64,000 nt of DNA from Paenibacillus sp. FSL R7-0273 (GCF_000758625.1 NZ_CP009283.1:5033501-5097500), one strand, 5' to 3'. Counted from the stretch's first letter, positions 1 to 8,202 are shown. Notes: a model not told the origin generated them from the letters alone. Numbers and translations are program-made.

Positions 1-130
1 TGGTCATGAATCCGCCAAACGGCAGAATAATCTCCGATGGAATCGGCGGAAAAATGTTCTCGAAGGCAAGCATCAGCATAATGCCGAGATAGCCGAACTG
101 CTCCATAAAGTCTGTAATCCAGGTTTTCAT
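1..130 (-). CDS. DedA family membrane protein, N-terminal fragment
   Basis: Only the first 43 codons lie in the window; the gene runs off the left edge. The product opens MKTWITDFMEQFGYLGIM and continues with the block ENIFPPIPSEI, the conserved acidic/proline-rich N-terminal motif of DedA proteins (seen). DedA proteins are polytopic plasma-membrane proteins, and the B. subtilis member UptA (YngC) recycles undecaprenyl phosphate (established). The ATG follows GGAGGAG by about 6 nt and lies 17 bp after the bceB-type permease stop codon, so this is probably the third gene of that operon. An UptA-like role is inferred from this neighbourhood and cannot be settled from 43 residues. Confidence 0.85.
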   Translation of the reverse strand, partial: MKTWITDFMEQFGYLGIMLMLAFENIFPPIPSEIILPFGGFMT

Positions 131-147
131 TGTTAGCTCCTCCGCAT

Positions 148-2097
148 TCAGATGAGATTTTTTTTGAGGTTGCGCAGATAGCGTCCTCTGATCATGAAGA
201 AATACAGCCCCTGCGCCGCCAGATATCCGGCCAGCACCGCGCCTGTCTCGGCTGCAATGGACAGATAAAACAGACGCTGCAGGGCGATGAAGGCAAACAG
301 GCTGTGCACCATGGCAATCCCGACCGGAATAAAGAACATCAGTGCGAGCTGCAGCGTGACCGTGCGGTCCAGCTCCCGGTCAGTCAGACCCATTTTCGAC
401 AAAGTGGAGTACTGCTGCCGGTCATGATCCAGATCTGTATAGAGCCGGAAATATAAGAAGCTGCCTGCCGCGATAAAAAAGACAGTACCGATCAGCAGGG
501 AAGCAAACAGCATTGTACTGTAGAGGATGTTCTGAATTTCAAACAGCGTCCCGCTGACCACTACCGCGTATGGGGAATCACTCTCGTAGGTCACCTTTCC
601 TTTACCGCTCAGGGTGCTTGCAATGCCTGCAGTCTGCGGAAAATCCTCAACATAAAAGCCGGTATAGCTGTCGGTATGCACCGGGGCAATAGCCTGGAAC
701 TGGCTGTCACTGATAACCATTCCGCTGAAATCCCCGCCGCCTTGCCCGTCCAGCTCCGGCAGCAGATACTCGGCAATCGGAACATGCTCGGTATAACCGA
801 CCTCTTCAATCCTGGTTCCCTGCTCCAGAGTGTATACCGCTTTGATCCGGCTGGAAGTCAGGCTGCGGTCCCGCTGGGAGCCGATCATGACCAGCCCCTC
901 ACTATCCTGCAGCGGCTGCTCAGCGGACACGAAGCCGGCCTTGGCCAGCGCCTGCATATAGTCCGTATAAGAAATCAGGGGCAGCAGGCGGGTCCGGTCC
1001 GGCCCTGTCTGGGAAGCAACCGCCGCATATTTTACGGGCAGCGTCAACGTCTCATAGGGCAGCCCGAGACGCTCCAGCTCACTGCGGATCCCCTGCAGAT
1101 CTGCCCCCGGCCTGTAGCCGCCCTGGCCAGCCTTCGCCACATAACCCACGGCTGCCGGATAATCCAGCTTCAGCTCTTTGGACAGCGTATGAATGGAGGC
1201 AAACACGCCGACTGAGGTGAAGGATACCGCGGACACAATCGTCACCATAAAAAACATCCGTCCGTTTGTCTTCCACCGGTAAGACAGGCCTGAGAGCATG
1301 ATCAGATTGGTCTTATGCCAATAAAAACGGCGGATGCGGCGCAGGACACTTGCGATATACAGGCTTAGCTGCGTGTAGAACAGATAGGTTCCCGCAACCG
1401 TAATGGCCACGACCGGGAACATGATCACTTCCACCGAGGCTGCAGATGCAGATGCCGCAAGGGCATATCCCGCCAGCAGCAGTAACGCAGAAGCAGCAGC
1501 CGGCAGAGGGGATATCCGCGGTGTCTGTTCAGCCCTGGTGCCTCCGTGAAAGAGAATGCGCGGAGAATCCTGGCCGATGAGCATAAAGGTGCCGAGGGAA
1601 ATCAGGACGAACAGCAGGGCGAAGCTGCTTATGGTCAGTACCGGTGCCTGCCAGGAAAAATAAAAATGCAGCGGACCGATGCCGAGAAAGCCTGCTCCGA
1701 TCATCAGGAACAGCTTGCCGAGCAGCATACCGAGCAGCGTTCCGCTCAGAATAGCCGAGCCGCCGATCATCATGTTCTCCAGAAAGACCATTTTATTGAG
1801 CTGGGCCTTGGTCATGCCATGCATCAGCAACAGACCGAACTCCAGCTTGCGCGACTGCAGAAAAGAGCCGACCGAGACCAGTACGAACAGCGAGGAGAAA
1901 ACAAAGATAATCGCTTCTGCTGCAAGCATCGCATCGGCCGCCGTGCTGAGTATCATGTCCCCGGAAATGGCCGGGTGAAAAATAAACAGGGCGCACAGGA
2001 AGAAAATCATCACGGAAAAGGAGCTGCAGACAAAATAGGCGGCATATTTGCGTTTGTTGCGTGTGACGTTCCTATAAGCGAATTGGCGAAAGGTCAT
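148..2097 (-). CDS. BceB-type ABC transporter permease (FtsX domains), antimicrobial peptide resistance
   Basis: 649 residues, the usual BceB length. The first membrane segment is near residues 20-42; two FtsX-like membrane blocks (about 50-300 and 525-649) flank a large extracytoplasmic domain (about 305-525), the hallmark of Bce-type permeases (family knowledge). With its ATPase it would free or protect lipid-II-cycle intermediates from peptide antibiotics such as bacitracin and signal to a BceS kinase; that function is inferred from architecture. The start chosen is the ATG at 2097 after GGGAGG; the frame is open further upstream, but that part lies inside the ATPase gene. It overlaps the ATPase gene by 26 bp, which suggests translational coupling. 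Confidence 0.9.
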   Translation of the reverse strand: MTFRQFAYRNVTRNKRKYAAYFVCSSFSVMIFFLCALFIFHPAISGDMILSTAADAMLAAEAIIFVFSSLFVLVSVGSFLQSRKLEFGLLLMHGMTKAQLNKMVFLENMMIGGSAILSGTLLGMLLGKLFLMIGAGFLGIGPLHFYFSWQAPVLTISSFALLFVLISLGTFMLIGQDSPRILFHGGTRAEQTPRISPLPAAASALLLLAGYALAASASAASVEVIMFPVVAITVAGTYLFYTQLSLYIASVLRRIRRFYWHKTNLIMLSGLSYRWKTNGRMFFMVTIVSAVSFTSVGVFASIHTLSKELKLDYPAAVGYVAKAGQGGYRPGADLQGIRSELERLGLPYETLTLPVKYAAVASQTGPDRTRLLPLISYTDYMQALAKAGFVSAEQPLQDSEGLVMIGSQRDRSLTSSRIKAVYTLEQGTRIEEVGYTEHVPIAEYLLPELDGQGGGDFSGMVISDSQFQAIAPVHTDSYTGFYVEDFPQTAGIASTLSGKGKVTYESDSPYAVVVSGTLFEIQNILYSTMLFASLLIGTVFFIAAGSFLYFRLYTDLDHDRQQYSTLSKMGLTDRELDRTVTLQLALMFFIPVGIAMVHSLFAFIALQRLFYLSIAAETGAVLAGYLAAQGLYFFMIRGRYLRNLKKNLI

Positions 2098-2842
2098 GGG
2101 AAGCACCTCCCAGCAGCGACAGCATATCGATGATATTCTGGAAAAAGGCCGCTCTGCTGCTGCCGCGGTACATTTCACTGTAGAAACGCCCGTCTTTGAT
2201 AAAAATGACACGGTGGCAGAAGCTGGCCGCCACCGCATCATGTGTAACCATCAGTACAGTGGCTCCTTCCGCCTCATTCACCTCGGCCAGCAGCCCCATC
2301 ACTTCGCCTGCGGTCCTGGAGTCAAGGCTTCCCGTAGGCTCATCAGCCAGAATCAGCGCCGGGCGGTGGATCATCGCCCTGGCAATGGCCACCCGCTGCG
2401 TCTGGCCTCCGGATAGCTCAAAGGTCCGTTTATCCAGCAGCTGCAGGATATCCAGCCTGGCCGCCGCCTCCTGCAGCCGGCGCTCCATCTCAGGAACCGG
2501 CGTTCCGGCGAGGGTAAGCGGCAGCACAATATTCTCACCGGCAGTCAGTGTATCCAGCAGATTGAACTGCTGAAACACAAAGCCCAGCTCTCTGCGTCTG
2601 AACAGAGCCTTCTCATTACGGTCCAGCTTGTTCGGATCACGCCCGCCGATCATCACTTCGCCCGAGGTAGGCTCATCAATGGTGGCGATGACATTGAGCA
2701 GAGTTGTTTTGCCGCTGCCGGAGGGTCCCATGATACCAACGAACTCCCCCTTTTCCACAGCAAAGCGGATATGGTTCAGCGCCTGGGTCGATACCTTGCC
2801 CTCATATATTTTGGATAGATTATGCACGTCTAACAGGGGCAA
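2072..2842 (-). CDS. BceA-type ABC transporter ATP-binding protein
   Basis: 256 residues of the MacB/LolD-like ATPase group. Walker A GPSGSGKTT lies near residues 39-47, the signature is SGGQTQR, and Walker B with the D-loop reads LADEPTGSLDS. It energises the adjacent FtsX-type permease at the cytoplasmic face of the membrane. The start is a TTG at 2842 placed 9 nt after AAGGAG; no better-placed ATG exists upstream. First gene of the bceA-bceB-dedA unit. The upstream region holds a BceR-like operator, so induction by a peptide antibiotic through a Bce-type response regulator is likely (inference). Confidence 0.93.
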   Translation of the reverse strand: MPLLDVHNLSKIYEGKVSTQALNHIRFAVEKGEFVGIMGPSGSGKTTLLNVIATIDEPTSGEVMIGGRDPNKLDRNEKALFRRRELGFVFQQFNLLDTLTAGENIVLPLTLAGTPVPEMERRLQEAAARLDILQLLDKRTFELSGGQTQRVAIARAMIHRPALILADEPTGSLDSRTAGEVMGLLAEVNEAEGATVLMVTHDAVAASFCHRVIFIKDGRFYSEMYRGSSRAAFFQNIIDMLSLLGGASHDLSPIRL

Positions 2843-2877
2843 ATGCTTCCGCTCCTTACATCATATAGATTGGTTTC

Positions 2878-2883
2878 ATTATA
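2878..2883 (-). promoter_or_regulatory. -10 box of the bceA promoter
   Basis: TATAAT on the minus strand about 36 nt upstream of the TTG start. No good -35 hexamer lies 16-18 bp upstream, as expected for a promoter that needs an activator such as BceR. Confidence 0.5.
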
Positions 2884-2928
2884 CAAAGTGTTAACACCCG
2901 CGTGCTATTTCTGAAACTTACAGTCACC

Positions 2929-2942
2929 TTACATTATTGTAA
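2929..2942. promoter_or_regulatory. BceR-type operator (TTACA-N4-TGTAA)
   Basis: TTACA, then TTAT, then TGTAA, an exact match to the TNACA-N4-TGTAA inverted repeat known for BceR-like regulators of Bacillota. It sits about 46 bp upstream of the bceA -10 box. A second half-site, TTACA, begins at about 2918 and may be the secondary low-affinity site described for BceR promoters. Confidence 0.75.
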
Positions 2943-2953
2943 GCAAGCAGGGG

Positions 2954-2982
2954 TTGACATTGTCAGCCGCCACGCCTATATT
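2954..2982 (+). promoter_or_regulatory. Sigma-A promoter of namA
   Basis: Perfect -35 TTGACA (2954-2959), 17-bp spacer, -10 TATATT (2977-2982), reading toward the old yellow enzyme gene. It is close to consensus, so basal transcription should be strong unless repressed. Confidence 0.75.
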
Positions 2983-2985
2983 TAT

Positions 2986-3001
2986 ATGCATGAGCATGCA
3001 T
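2986..3001. promoter_or_regulatory. Palindromic operator candidate at the namA transcription start
   Basis: Inverted repeat ATGCAT-GAGC-ATGCAT beginning 4 bp after the -10 box and covering the expected start site. That is a classical repressor position. No cognate regulator can be named; MarR or TetR types are possible. Confidence 0.45.
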
Positions 3002-3083
3002 TTATTATCAAGCGGACGACGTTCATCACTTCCGGCTACATACAGCATGCCAAATTCAGGCACTCTGCCAAGGAGAGATACAA

Positions 3084-4121
3084 ATGAAGGATCTGTTCAC
3101 CCCCTATGAATTAAAGGATTTAAAGCTGAAGAACCGTGTAGTTCTTCCTCCTATGTGCCAGTATTCAGTTGAAGCAAAGGACGGTATTGCTACAGACTGG
3201 CATTACAACCACTATGTAAGCCGGGCTGTCGGCGGCACCGGACTGATTATTATAGAAATGACCGATGTTGAGCCTGACGGCCGTATCACAGATTACGATT
3301 TGGGCATCTGGTCAGATGAGCACATCCCTGCCCTGGCCCGGATTGTTGACGCCTGCCACGCCTATGGCGCCAAAGTAGGCATCCAGATTGCCCATGCCGG
3401 CCGGAAGGCTGAAGATGCTGCTGTTCCTGTATCCTCTTCCCCCATTCCGTTCGATGATAAATCCAAGACACCCCGCGAGCTGACAACAGCGGAAGTGAAG
3501 GATATGGTCGGCAAATTCCAGGCAGGTGTAAGACGCGCCGTCCAGGCCGGCTTCGATGTCATCGAGCTGCACGGCGCCCACGGCTATCTGATTCACCAGT
3601 TCCATTCGCCGCTAACCAACCGCAGAAGCGATGAATACGGCCAGGACCTTACCCTGTTCGGCAGAGAGGTCATTGCCGCCGCGAAGCAGGAAATGCCTGA
3701 AGGCATGCCGCTCATTATGCGCATCTCCGCCCAGGAATACGTTGAGGGCGGCTACGGCCTCACAGAAAGCCTGAATATCGGCGCAGCCTATAAGGAAGCC
3801 GGAGCGGATATTTTCCATATCAGTGCCGGCGGTGAAGGGGCAATTGCCGCTTCGGGCAGACCGGGCACACACGCCGCTTACCAGGTGCCGCTGGCCCGTG
3901 CTTTCAAGCTGGAGCTGGAGGTTCCCGTTATTGCTGTAGGCCGGCTGGATGAAGCTGTGCTCGCCAATGCGGTTATCGGCAATGAAGAGGCGGATCTGGT
4001 TGCTGTCGGACGCGGCATGCTCAGAAACCCTTACTGGACGCTGGAAGCAGGCGTACAGCTGGGTAAAGATGCCGGCATTCCGAAGCAGTATACCTTCGGG
4101 TTCCCCCGGAGCGGCAACTAA
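3084..4121 (+). CDS. namA: NADPH dehydrogenase, old yellow enzyme (NamA/YqjM type)
   Basis: 345-residue FMN TIM-barrel enzyme reducing alpha,beta-unsaturated carbonyls and nitro compounds with NADPH. The YqjM-class features are visible: Cys25 in PPMCQYS (the redox-tuning Cys26 of YqjM), the next-but-one Tyr, the substrate/FMN block ELHGAHGYL, and SPLTNRRSDEYG. Length matches YqjM (338 aa). The ATG follows AAGGAGAGATACAA. Its own near-consensus promoter with an overlapping palindrome suggests induction by electrophiles or oxidants (inference). A MarR gene follows 142 bp downstream on the same strand. Confidence 0.93.
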   Translation: MKDLFTPYELKDLKLKNRVVLPPMCQYSVEAKDGIATDWHYNHYVSRAVGGTGLIIIEMTDVEPDGRITDYDLGIWSDEHIPALARIVDACHAYGAKVGIQIAHAGRKAEDAAVPVSSSPIPFDDKSKTPRELTTAEVKDMVGKFQAGVRRAVQAGFDVIELHGAHGYLIHQFHSPLTNRRSDEYGQDLTLFGREVIAAAKQEMPEGMPLIMRISAQEYVEGGYGLTESLNIGAAYKEAGADIFHISAGGEGAIAASGRPGTHAAYQVPLARAFKLELEVPVIAVGRLDEAVLANAVIGNEEADLVAVGRGMLRNPYWTLEAGVQLGKDAGIPKQYTFGFPRSGN

Positions 4122-4263
4122 TCAGGAACGCAGGCATTCCTTGTCCCAGGCTTAGGCACTGACAGCGAACAGGCTTCTTTTCTCGCAACCACCGGGGGTA
4201 TAATGGTATAATGGATGTTAACTAATTTCATGCGCCGGCATGCACCGGGAGAGGATTATACAG

Positions 4264-4701
4264 ATGAAGAAGAACCTGGAGGATGACCTGATATCCAGCT
4301 GGTTGTCCCTGACCCATATACAGATGAATGTAGCCAATGAGCTTGAAGCACGGCTGCAGGAGAAATTCCAGCTGTCGCTCAAGGAATTTTACCTGCTGCT
4401 CTTCCTGTCCGAGGCTCCGGAGAAGAAGCTGCGGCTGCAGCAGCTAGAGTCCATGGTCGGCCTCAGCCAGAGCGCGGTTTCTCGCCTGGTCAGCCGGTTC
4501 GAGGCCAAGGGCTGCGGAGCACTGGAGCGGAAGAATTGTGACAGTGACCGCCGGAGCATCTATACCTCGCTGACAGCGATCGGACAGAGCAAGGTGGACC
4601 GGGCGCGGGTAACCGTAAGCGAGGTGCTGGCAGAGGCGTTTCCGCATAGCGAAGCTGCACAGCTGCTGGAGCAGCTTGCACGGCTGGGGCAGCAGCAATA
4701 G
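4264..4701 (+). CDS. MarR family transcriptional regulator
   Basis: 145 residues with the MarR winged-helix core: LRLQQLESMVGLSQSAVSRL as recognition region, followed by the wing with RKNCDSDRRS and YTSLT. The start ATG 4264 (MKKNLEDD) is placed after GAGAGG; an in-frame ATG at 4240 has no comparable site. A dimeric cytoplasmic DNA-binding protein responding to small phenolic or electrophilic ligands is the family expectation. Downstream of namA on the same strand, it is a candidate regulator of it (inference). A strong hairpin follows at 4751. Confidence 0.88.
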   Translation: MKKNLEDDLISSWLSLTHIQMNVANELEARLQEKFQLSLKEFYLLLFLSEAPEKKLRLQQLESMVGLSQSAVSRLVSRFEAKGCGALERKNCDSDRRSIYTSLTAIGQSKVDRARVTVSEVLAEAFPHSEAAQLLEQLARLGQQQ

Positions 4702-4750
4702 TCTGCTGTAGCCTTATGCAGAGCATTTCCGGCCCGCCGTTACCAAAACA

Positions 4751-4782
4751 ACCCCCGTTGTATCTGTATGGTCAACGGGGGT
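4751..4782. terminator. Bidirectional terminator between MarR and XRE-TPR genes
   Basis: Perfect 10-bp stem ACCCCCGTTG / CAACGGGGGT with a 12-nt loop; T-rich on the + side (CTTTGTT) and TGTTTTGG on the minus side. It lies directly behind the restored reading frame of the minus-strand gene ending at 4788. Confidence 0.8.
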
Positions 4783-4787
4783 CTTTG

Positions 4788-5818
4788 TTATGCAGTTTGG
4801 TCTGTTAACACCCTCAGGCGCTCAATTTCTCCATTATAGTATTCGACCGTCCTGCCCTCCGTTGTGCTCCACTCACGCTCCAGCAGTGCAAGGATCTCCA
4901 GTATTTTCCCTATAGCTTCCATGTATTTCCCCTGAATCTTATAGATATGCGATATGGCTTCCAGACCGGGCGCGGCTGAAGGTCGTCTCCTCTTGCATAA
5001 TATTCTATGGCTTCGTCATATCTGCCGAGCTTGGCCATGCAGTCGCCTCTGGCGGACCAGGCTATCCAGTCTTCGGGATAAAGCTCGGTCATCTGCTTCC
5101 AAAGATTTAGGGCCTGTGTCAGATTGCCTTCCTCTTTACAGATCAGGCCGCCGTACAGCTGGTATAAATAGCCTGGACGGATAGCATTCAGACTCTCCAG
5201 CATCCCCCTTGCCTCAGCACATCTTCCGTCAGCAATCAGGTAATTCAAAAGCCATACATAACTGCGCCAGTGATCAGGATGCTCAGCCACAAAGCTTTTA
5301 TAGTATCCGATAAGCTTATGGTGATTAGAGCAGTTCCAGTCAAAAACAGGGCCGTTCTCCGCATCCCGCAGCGCATTATGGGCGTCTTTGCTGTCCGGCG
5401 CATGTATCAGGGCTTCCTTCGCATAATGTGAAGCCAGCCCCCGGTGCTCTTCGACACGGTGAATGTGCAGCTGCGCCAGCAAGGTCAGGCATTGGGCTGT
5501 TTTGCCCGTGTCACTCAGCTTTTCTTTAAGAAAGCTCTCAGCGTAACGGAAATCCTCGGCCGAAATAGATTGCTCCTTGCTGATCATAATGCCGATTCGC
5601 TCCAGATGGGTATCATCTGGCAACGCGAACAGCTCATCAATGGTTACTCCCAGCAGGACAGATAATTCCGGCAAAATCTGAATATCCGGCAGCGTTACAC
5701 TGTTCTCCCATTTGGATACAGCCTGGGAGGACATATTCAGCCTGCCTGCAAGCACCTCCTGTGTCATGCCTTTCTGCAGGCGCAGCAGCTTGATCTTTTT
5801 TCCCATTTCAATATTCAT
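4788..5818 (-). CDS. XRE-family regulator with TPR-like C-terminus, frameshifted near its 3' end
   Basis: The N-terminal HTH-XRE domain (about residues 1-65) reads GMTQEVLAGRLNMSSQAVSKW. It is followed by alpha-helical TPR-like repeats (about 100-290) typical of peptide- or metabolite-sensing Bacillota regulators. The frame as read stops at 4910 after an atypical tail. One frame over, the sequence continues smoothly (LEAISHIYKIQGKYMEAI, then KILEILALLEREW) to a TAA at 4788 just before the terminator. A one-base loss near 4965 (in the CCCGGTCTGG context) explains this. Start 5818 follows GGAGG by 8 nt; the ATG at 5836 does not. It could be a real mutation or a sequencing error. Confidence 0.8.
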
Positions 5819-5860
5819 ACAGTTAACCTCCGGCAATAATCAGTTCGACTAGTCACCTGA

Positions 5861-5890
5861 ATTATACGCCTTTGGATAAAATCCCCTCAA
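5861..5890 (-). promoter_or_regulatory. Promoter of the XRE-TPR gene
   Basis: -35 TTGAGG (5885-5890), 18-bp spacer, -10 TATAAT (5861-5866) on the minus strand, about 43 nt ahead of the start codon. Confidence 0.55.
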
Positions 5891-6004
5891 TGACTGTACA
5901 GTTAAGGAGATTAGCTTAGCAGGTTACACCGGAGACCGGCATTCACCCATCTGCCCGTTCCGGCATACAACATATCTATAATGGATCAAACTGGAGGTGT
6001 ATGT

Positions 6005-6289
6005 ATGCTGTTTGCGCTGATGCAGCTGCTTGGCGGCATTATTCTGTCTGTGGGCTGGATTCCGCAGATTATGCAGATTATCAGAACCAAATCGGTCACT
6101 GACCTCAGCCTGAACGCCTATCTGCTGATGCTGCTGGGCATTGGACTGATGGAGGCTTATGCACTCAGGCTGGCCGCTGACGGGACGGGACTGGCTTTTC
6201 TCATCACCAATACGTTATCGCTGGCCGTTGTCTCTACTGTTGTGCTGCTGATTCTGCGCTACCGGCTGCCCCGGAGCCCAAAAAAATAA
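6005..6289 (+). CDS. PQ-loop / SemiSWEET-like small membrane protein
   Basis: 94 residues with three hydrophobic segments (about 3-22, 38-57, 64-85) and the PQ-loop signature GWIPQIMQIIRTKSVTDLS after helix 1. This is the three-helix half-transporter fold of bacterial SemiSWEET and related PQ-loop proteins, which work as membrane dimers for small sugars or other solutes; the substrate here is unknown. Start 6005 (MLFALMQ) follows GGAGGTG, whereas the ATG at 5981 has no ribosome site. Its 3' end overlaps the 3' end of the convergent sensor kinase gene by 56 bp, so the two transcripts are antisense there. Confidence 0.8.
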   Translation: MLFALMQLLGGIILSVGWIPQIMQIIRTKSVTDLSLNAYLLMLLGIGLMEAYALRLAADGTGLAFLITNTLSLAVVSTVVLLILRYRLPRSPKK

Positions 6290-7253
6290 TCCGTACCGCC
6301 GTTCCCTGCCCAGCCTCGGAGGAAATCTCCGCCTTGTGCCCCAGCTTGCCGCAGATCTGCTTCACCAGATACAGCCCCATCCCTGTAGATTCCTGAAAGG
6401 TACGCCCGTTCACGCCGGTAAAATAAGCATCAAACACCCGCGGAAGGTCACCGGGCGGAATGCCCACCCCTTCATCGCGAACCTCAAGCACCACCTGCCC
6501 CTGCTCTGCAGTATACCCGTGAAAATGGACAAACCGGCCCTCCTCCACCGTGTACCTGAGCGCATTCGTTATCAGCTGGGTCAGCACAAAGCCAAGCCAC
6601 TTCTCGTCTGAAGTAATCGTGAGCCCGCTCTCTATGCTGAGTGACGGGAAGACGCGCTTGCGGATAAACAATCTTTTCTGCTCGGAGGTCACGCTGCGCA
6701 CCACCTCTTCCAGCTTCAGCTGCTCAACGTAAAAATCATGCTCGAACGTATCCAGCCTTGCAGTGTACAGCACGGTATCCAGCCCCTTCTTCAGCCGGTC
6801 GAGCTCATCGCTGATTGCCGTGAACGGCGGACCATCCTTATCCTGAATGATCAGATGAATGACAGACAGCGGCGTCTTCATGCTGTGCACCCACTGGTTG
6901 ATGAAATGGATGTGCTCCTCCAGCTTGTGGCGGTAGCTGTGCAGATCGTTCTGGTAGAGCCTGAACTGCTGGGTCAGCAGCTTGCGCAGGCTGTCAGCAA
7001 GCGGCGAGCTTTGGACCGGCCCCCCTGATTCGTTCAGCGAGCCCGGCGGAGTCTGCAGACGTTCATAAAAGGTCCGGTTAGACAGATAACGGTAAGCTAA
7101 ATAGGCCAGCAGCAGACAAGTGCTGAGCAGCGCAGCGTACAGGGTGACTTCCACTGCGCTGCCGCCGTCCAGCCGGTATACAAGCGAGATGATCAGCAGC
7201 TGGGCGAGATATATGATAATAAGCGGTGTCTGATCCCGCAAAAACAGCTTCAT
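6234..7253 (-). CDS. BceS-like intramembrane-sensing histidine kinase
   Basis: 339 residues. Two membrane helices (about 10-26 and 37-55) are joined by a very short outside loop, so there is no sensory domain: the intramembrane-sensing design of BceS, which reads the transport activity of its BceAB partner (family knowledge). Phospho-acceptor His123 lies in WVHSMKTPLS; the N-box is LITNALRYT, and the G-boxes are DEGVGIPPGD and GMGLYLVK. It begins at the base after the response regulator stop codon, so the two are co-translated. The only Bce-type transporter visible is bceAB about 4 kb away on the same strand. Confidence 0.9.
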   Translation of the reverse strand: MKLFLRDQTPLIIIYLAQLLIISLVYRLDGGSAVEVTLYAALLSTCLLLAYLAYRYLSNRTFYERLQTPPGSLNESGGPVQSSPLADSLRKLLTQQFRLYQNDLHSYRHKLEEHIHFINQWVHSMKTPLSVIHLIIQDKDGPPFTAISDELDRLKKGLDTVLYTARLDTFEHDFYVEQLKLEEVVRSVTSEQKRLFIRKRVFPSLSIESGLTITSDEKWLGFVLTQLITNALRYTVEEGRFVHFHGYTAEQGQVVLEVRDEGVGIPPGDLPRVFDAYFTGVNGRTFQESTGMGLYLVKQICGKLGHKAEISSEAGQGTAVRIIFLGSGAAGSAESAAQQ

Positions 7254-7952
7254 CTACGATTCCCCCCAGTTCTCGGATAAGCGGTAGCCCTGGCCGCGCA
7301 CCGTCTGCAGACCGTCCTGGATTTCCAGCACCGCCAGCTTTTTACGCACCCGGGTAACATAGACATTAAGCGTATTATCATCGACGAAGGCCTGGTCATC
7401 CCAGATTTTCTCCAGCAGCCGGTCGCGTGTTACCAGAGTTCCGGCTTTCCGCATCAGCTCATCCAGTATTTTGGCCTCGGTATGGCTGAGCTCTATTCTG
7501 GCGCTGCCGCGTGAGAGGACAAGCCGCTCGGCATCAAGCGTCAGCCCGGACACACTGAGGCCGCGCTCATTCCCGCCTGCAGCATAAGAGCCGTATGCCC
7601 GGCGGAGATGGCTTTTGATTTTGGCAAAGGCAATTTCATAGTCAAACGGCTTCGTGATATAATCATCCGCCCCGTTCTCCAGCGCCATAACCTGATCCAT
7701 CTTGCCGTCGCGGGCGGAGATGAACAGTACCGGACAGGTGGAGATTCCGCGGATCTGACGGCACCAGTAGTACCCGTCGAATTTCGGCAAATTGACGTCC
7801 AGCAGCACCAGGTGCGGTGCATACTGCTCGAATTCCGTTTTGACTGCCTCAAAATCCTGCACGGCCCGGGTTTCGTAGCCGAATTTATGCAGATAATTCT
7901 GCAGCAGGGCAACGAGCCCCTGGTCATCTTCGATAATGAATATTTTGAACAT
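7254..7952 (-). CDS. BceR-like OmpR-family response regulator
   Basis: 232 residues. The receiver domain (about 1-115) has phospho-acceptor Asp52 in LLDVNLPKFDG and the switch Lys in ITKPFDYE. The OmpR/PhoB winged helix (about 130-228) ends TVRGQGYRLSENW. Start 7952 (MFKIFIIEDD) follows GGAGGACTGCT; the longer frame to 8000 lacks a ribosome site. It is expected to bind TNACA-N4-TGTAA inverted repeats, and exactly one such site is seen in this part of the window, in front of bceA. A sigma-A promoter lies about 45 bp upstream. Confidence 0.92.
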   Translation of the reverse strand: MFKIFIIEDDQGLVALLQNYLHKFGYETRAVQDFEAVKTEFEQYAPHLVLLDVNLPKFDGYYWCRQIRGISTCPVLFISARDGKMDQVMALENGADDYITKPFDYEIAFAKIKSHLRRAYGSYAAGGNERGLSVSGLTLDAERLVLSRGSARIELSHTEAKILDELMRKAGTLVTRDRLLEKIWDDQAFVDDNTLNVYVTRVRKKLAVLEIQDGLQTVRGQGYRLSENWGES

Positions 7953-8000
7953 AGCAGTCCTCCGGTTACGTCCCTGGCGTGTATAAGGGGGTTTGCCCAT

Positions 8001-8029
8001 AATATATACAGTCCCTGCTGGCTAGTCAA
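8001..8029 (-). promoter_or_regulatory. Promoter of the bceRS-type operon
   Basis: -35 TTGACT (8024-8029), 17-bp spacer, -10 TATATT (8001-8006) on the minus strand. Near consensus, consistent with constitutive low-level production of the sensor pair. Confidence 0.7.
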
Positions 8030-8055
8030 ATCTGGGTTATACTCTATGATAGATC

Positions 8056-8068
8056 CTTACAATGTAAG
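8056..8068. promoter_or_regulatory. Short inverted repeat upstream of the bceRS promoter
   Basis: CTTACAATGTAAG is a near-perfect dyad with the same half-sites (TTACA / TGTAA) as the BceR box but a 1-nt rather than 4-nt spacer, upstream of the -35 box. It may be a degenerate regulator site or chance. Confidence 0.3.
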
Positions 8069-8156
8069 AAGGCTTTAGATGAGAGAGAATAAATACGATG
8101 AAGGCGTATTCTTCAAAAAATACAGCGCCATGCCCCGATATAATATGGCTGTACAC

Positions 8157-8202
8157 AACAAACAGCCGCCCTCCCGGTTACCCGGCAGTACGGCTGTTTG
8201 TT
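8157..8202 (-). terminator. Terminator after the AIM24-family gene
   Basis: Perfect 12-bp stem AACAAACAGCCG / CGGCTGTTTGTT with a 22-nt loop, 40 bp downstream of the AIM24-family stop codon. Confidence 0.65.

Noticed and set aside
8056..8068. Second BceR box before bceRS
   Set aside because: Half-sites fit but the spacer is 1 nt rather than 4, so it was listed only as a weak inverted repeat.
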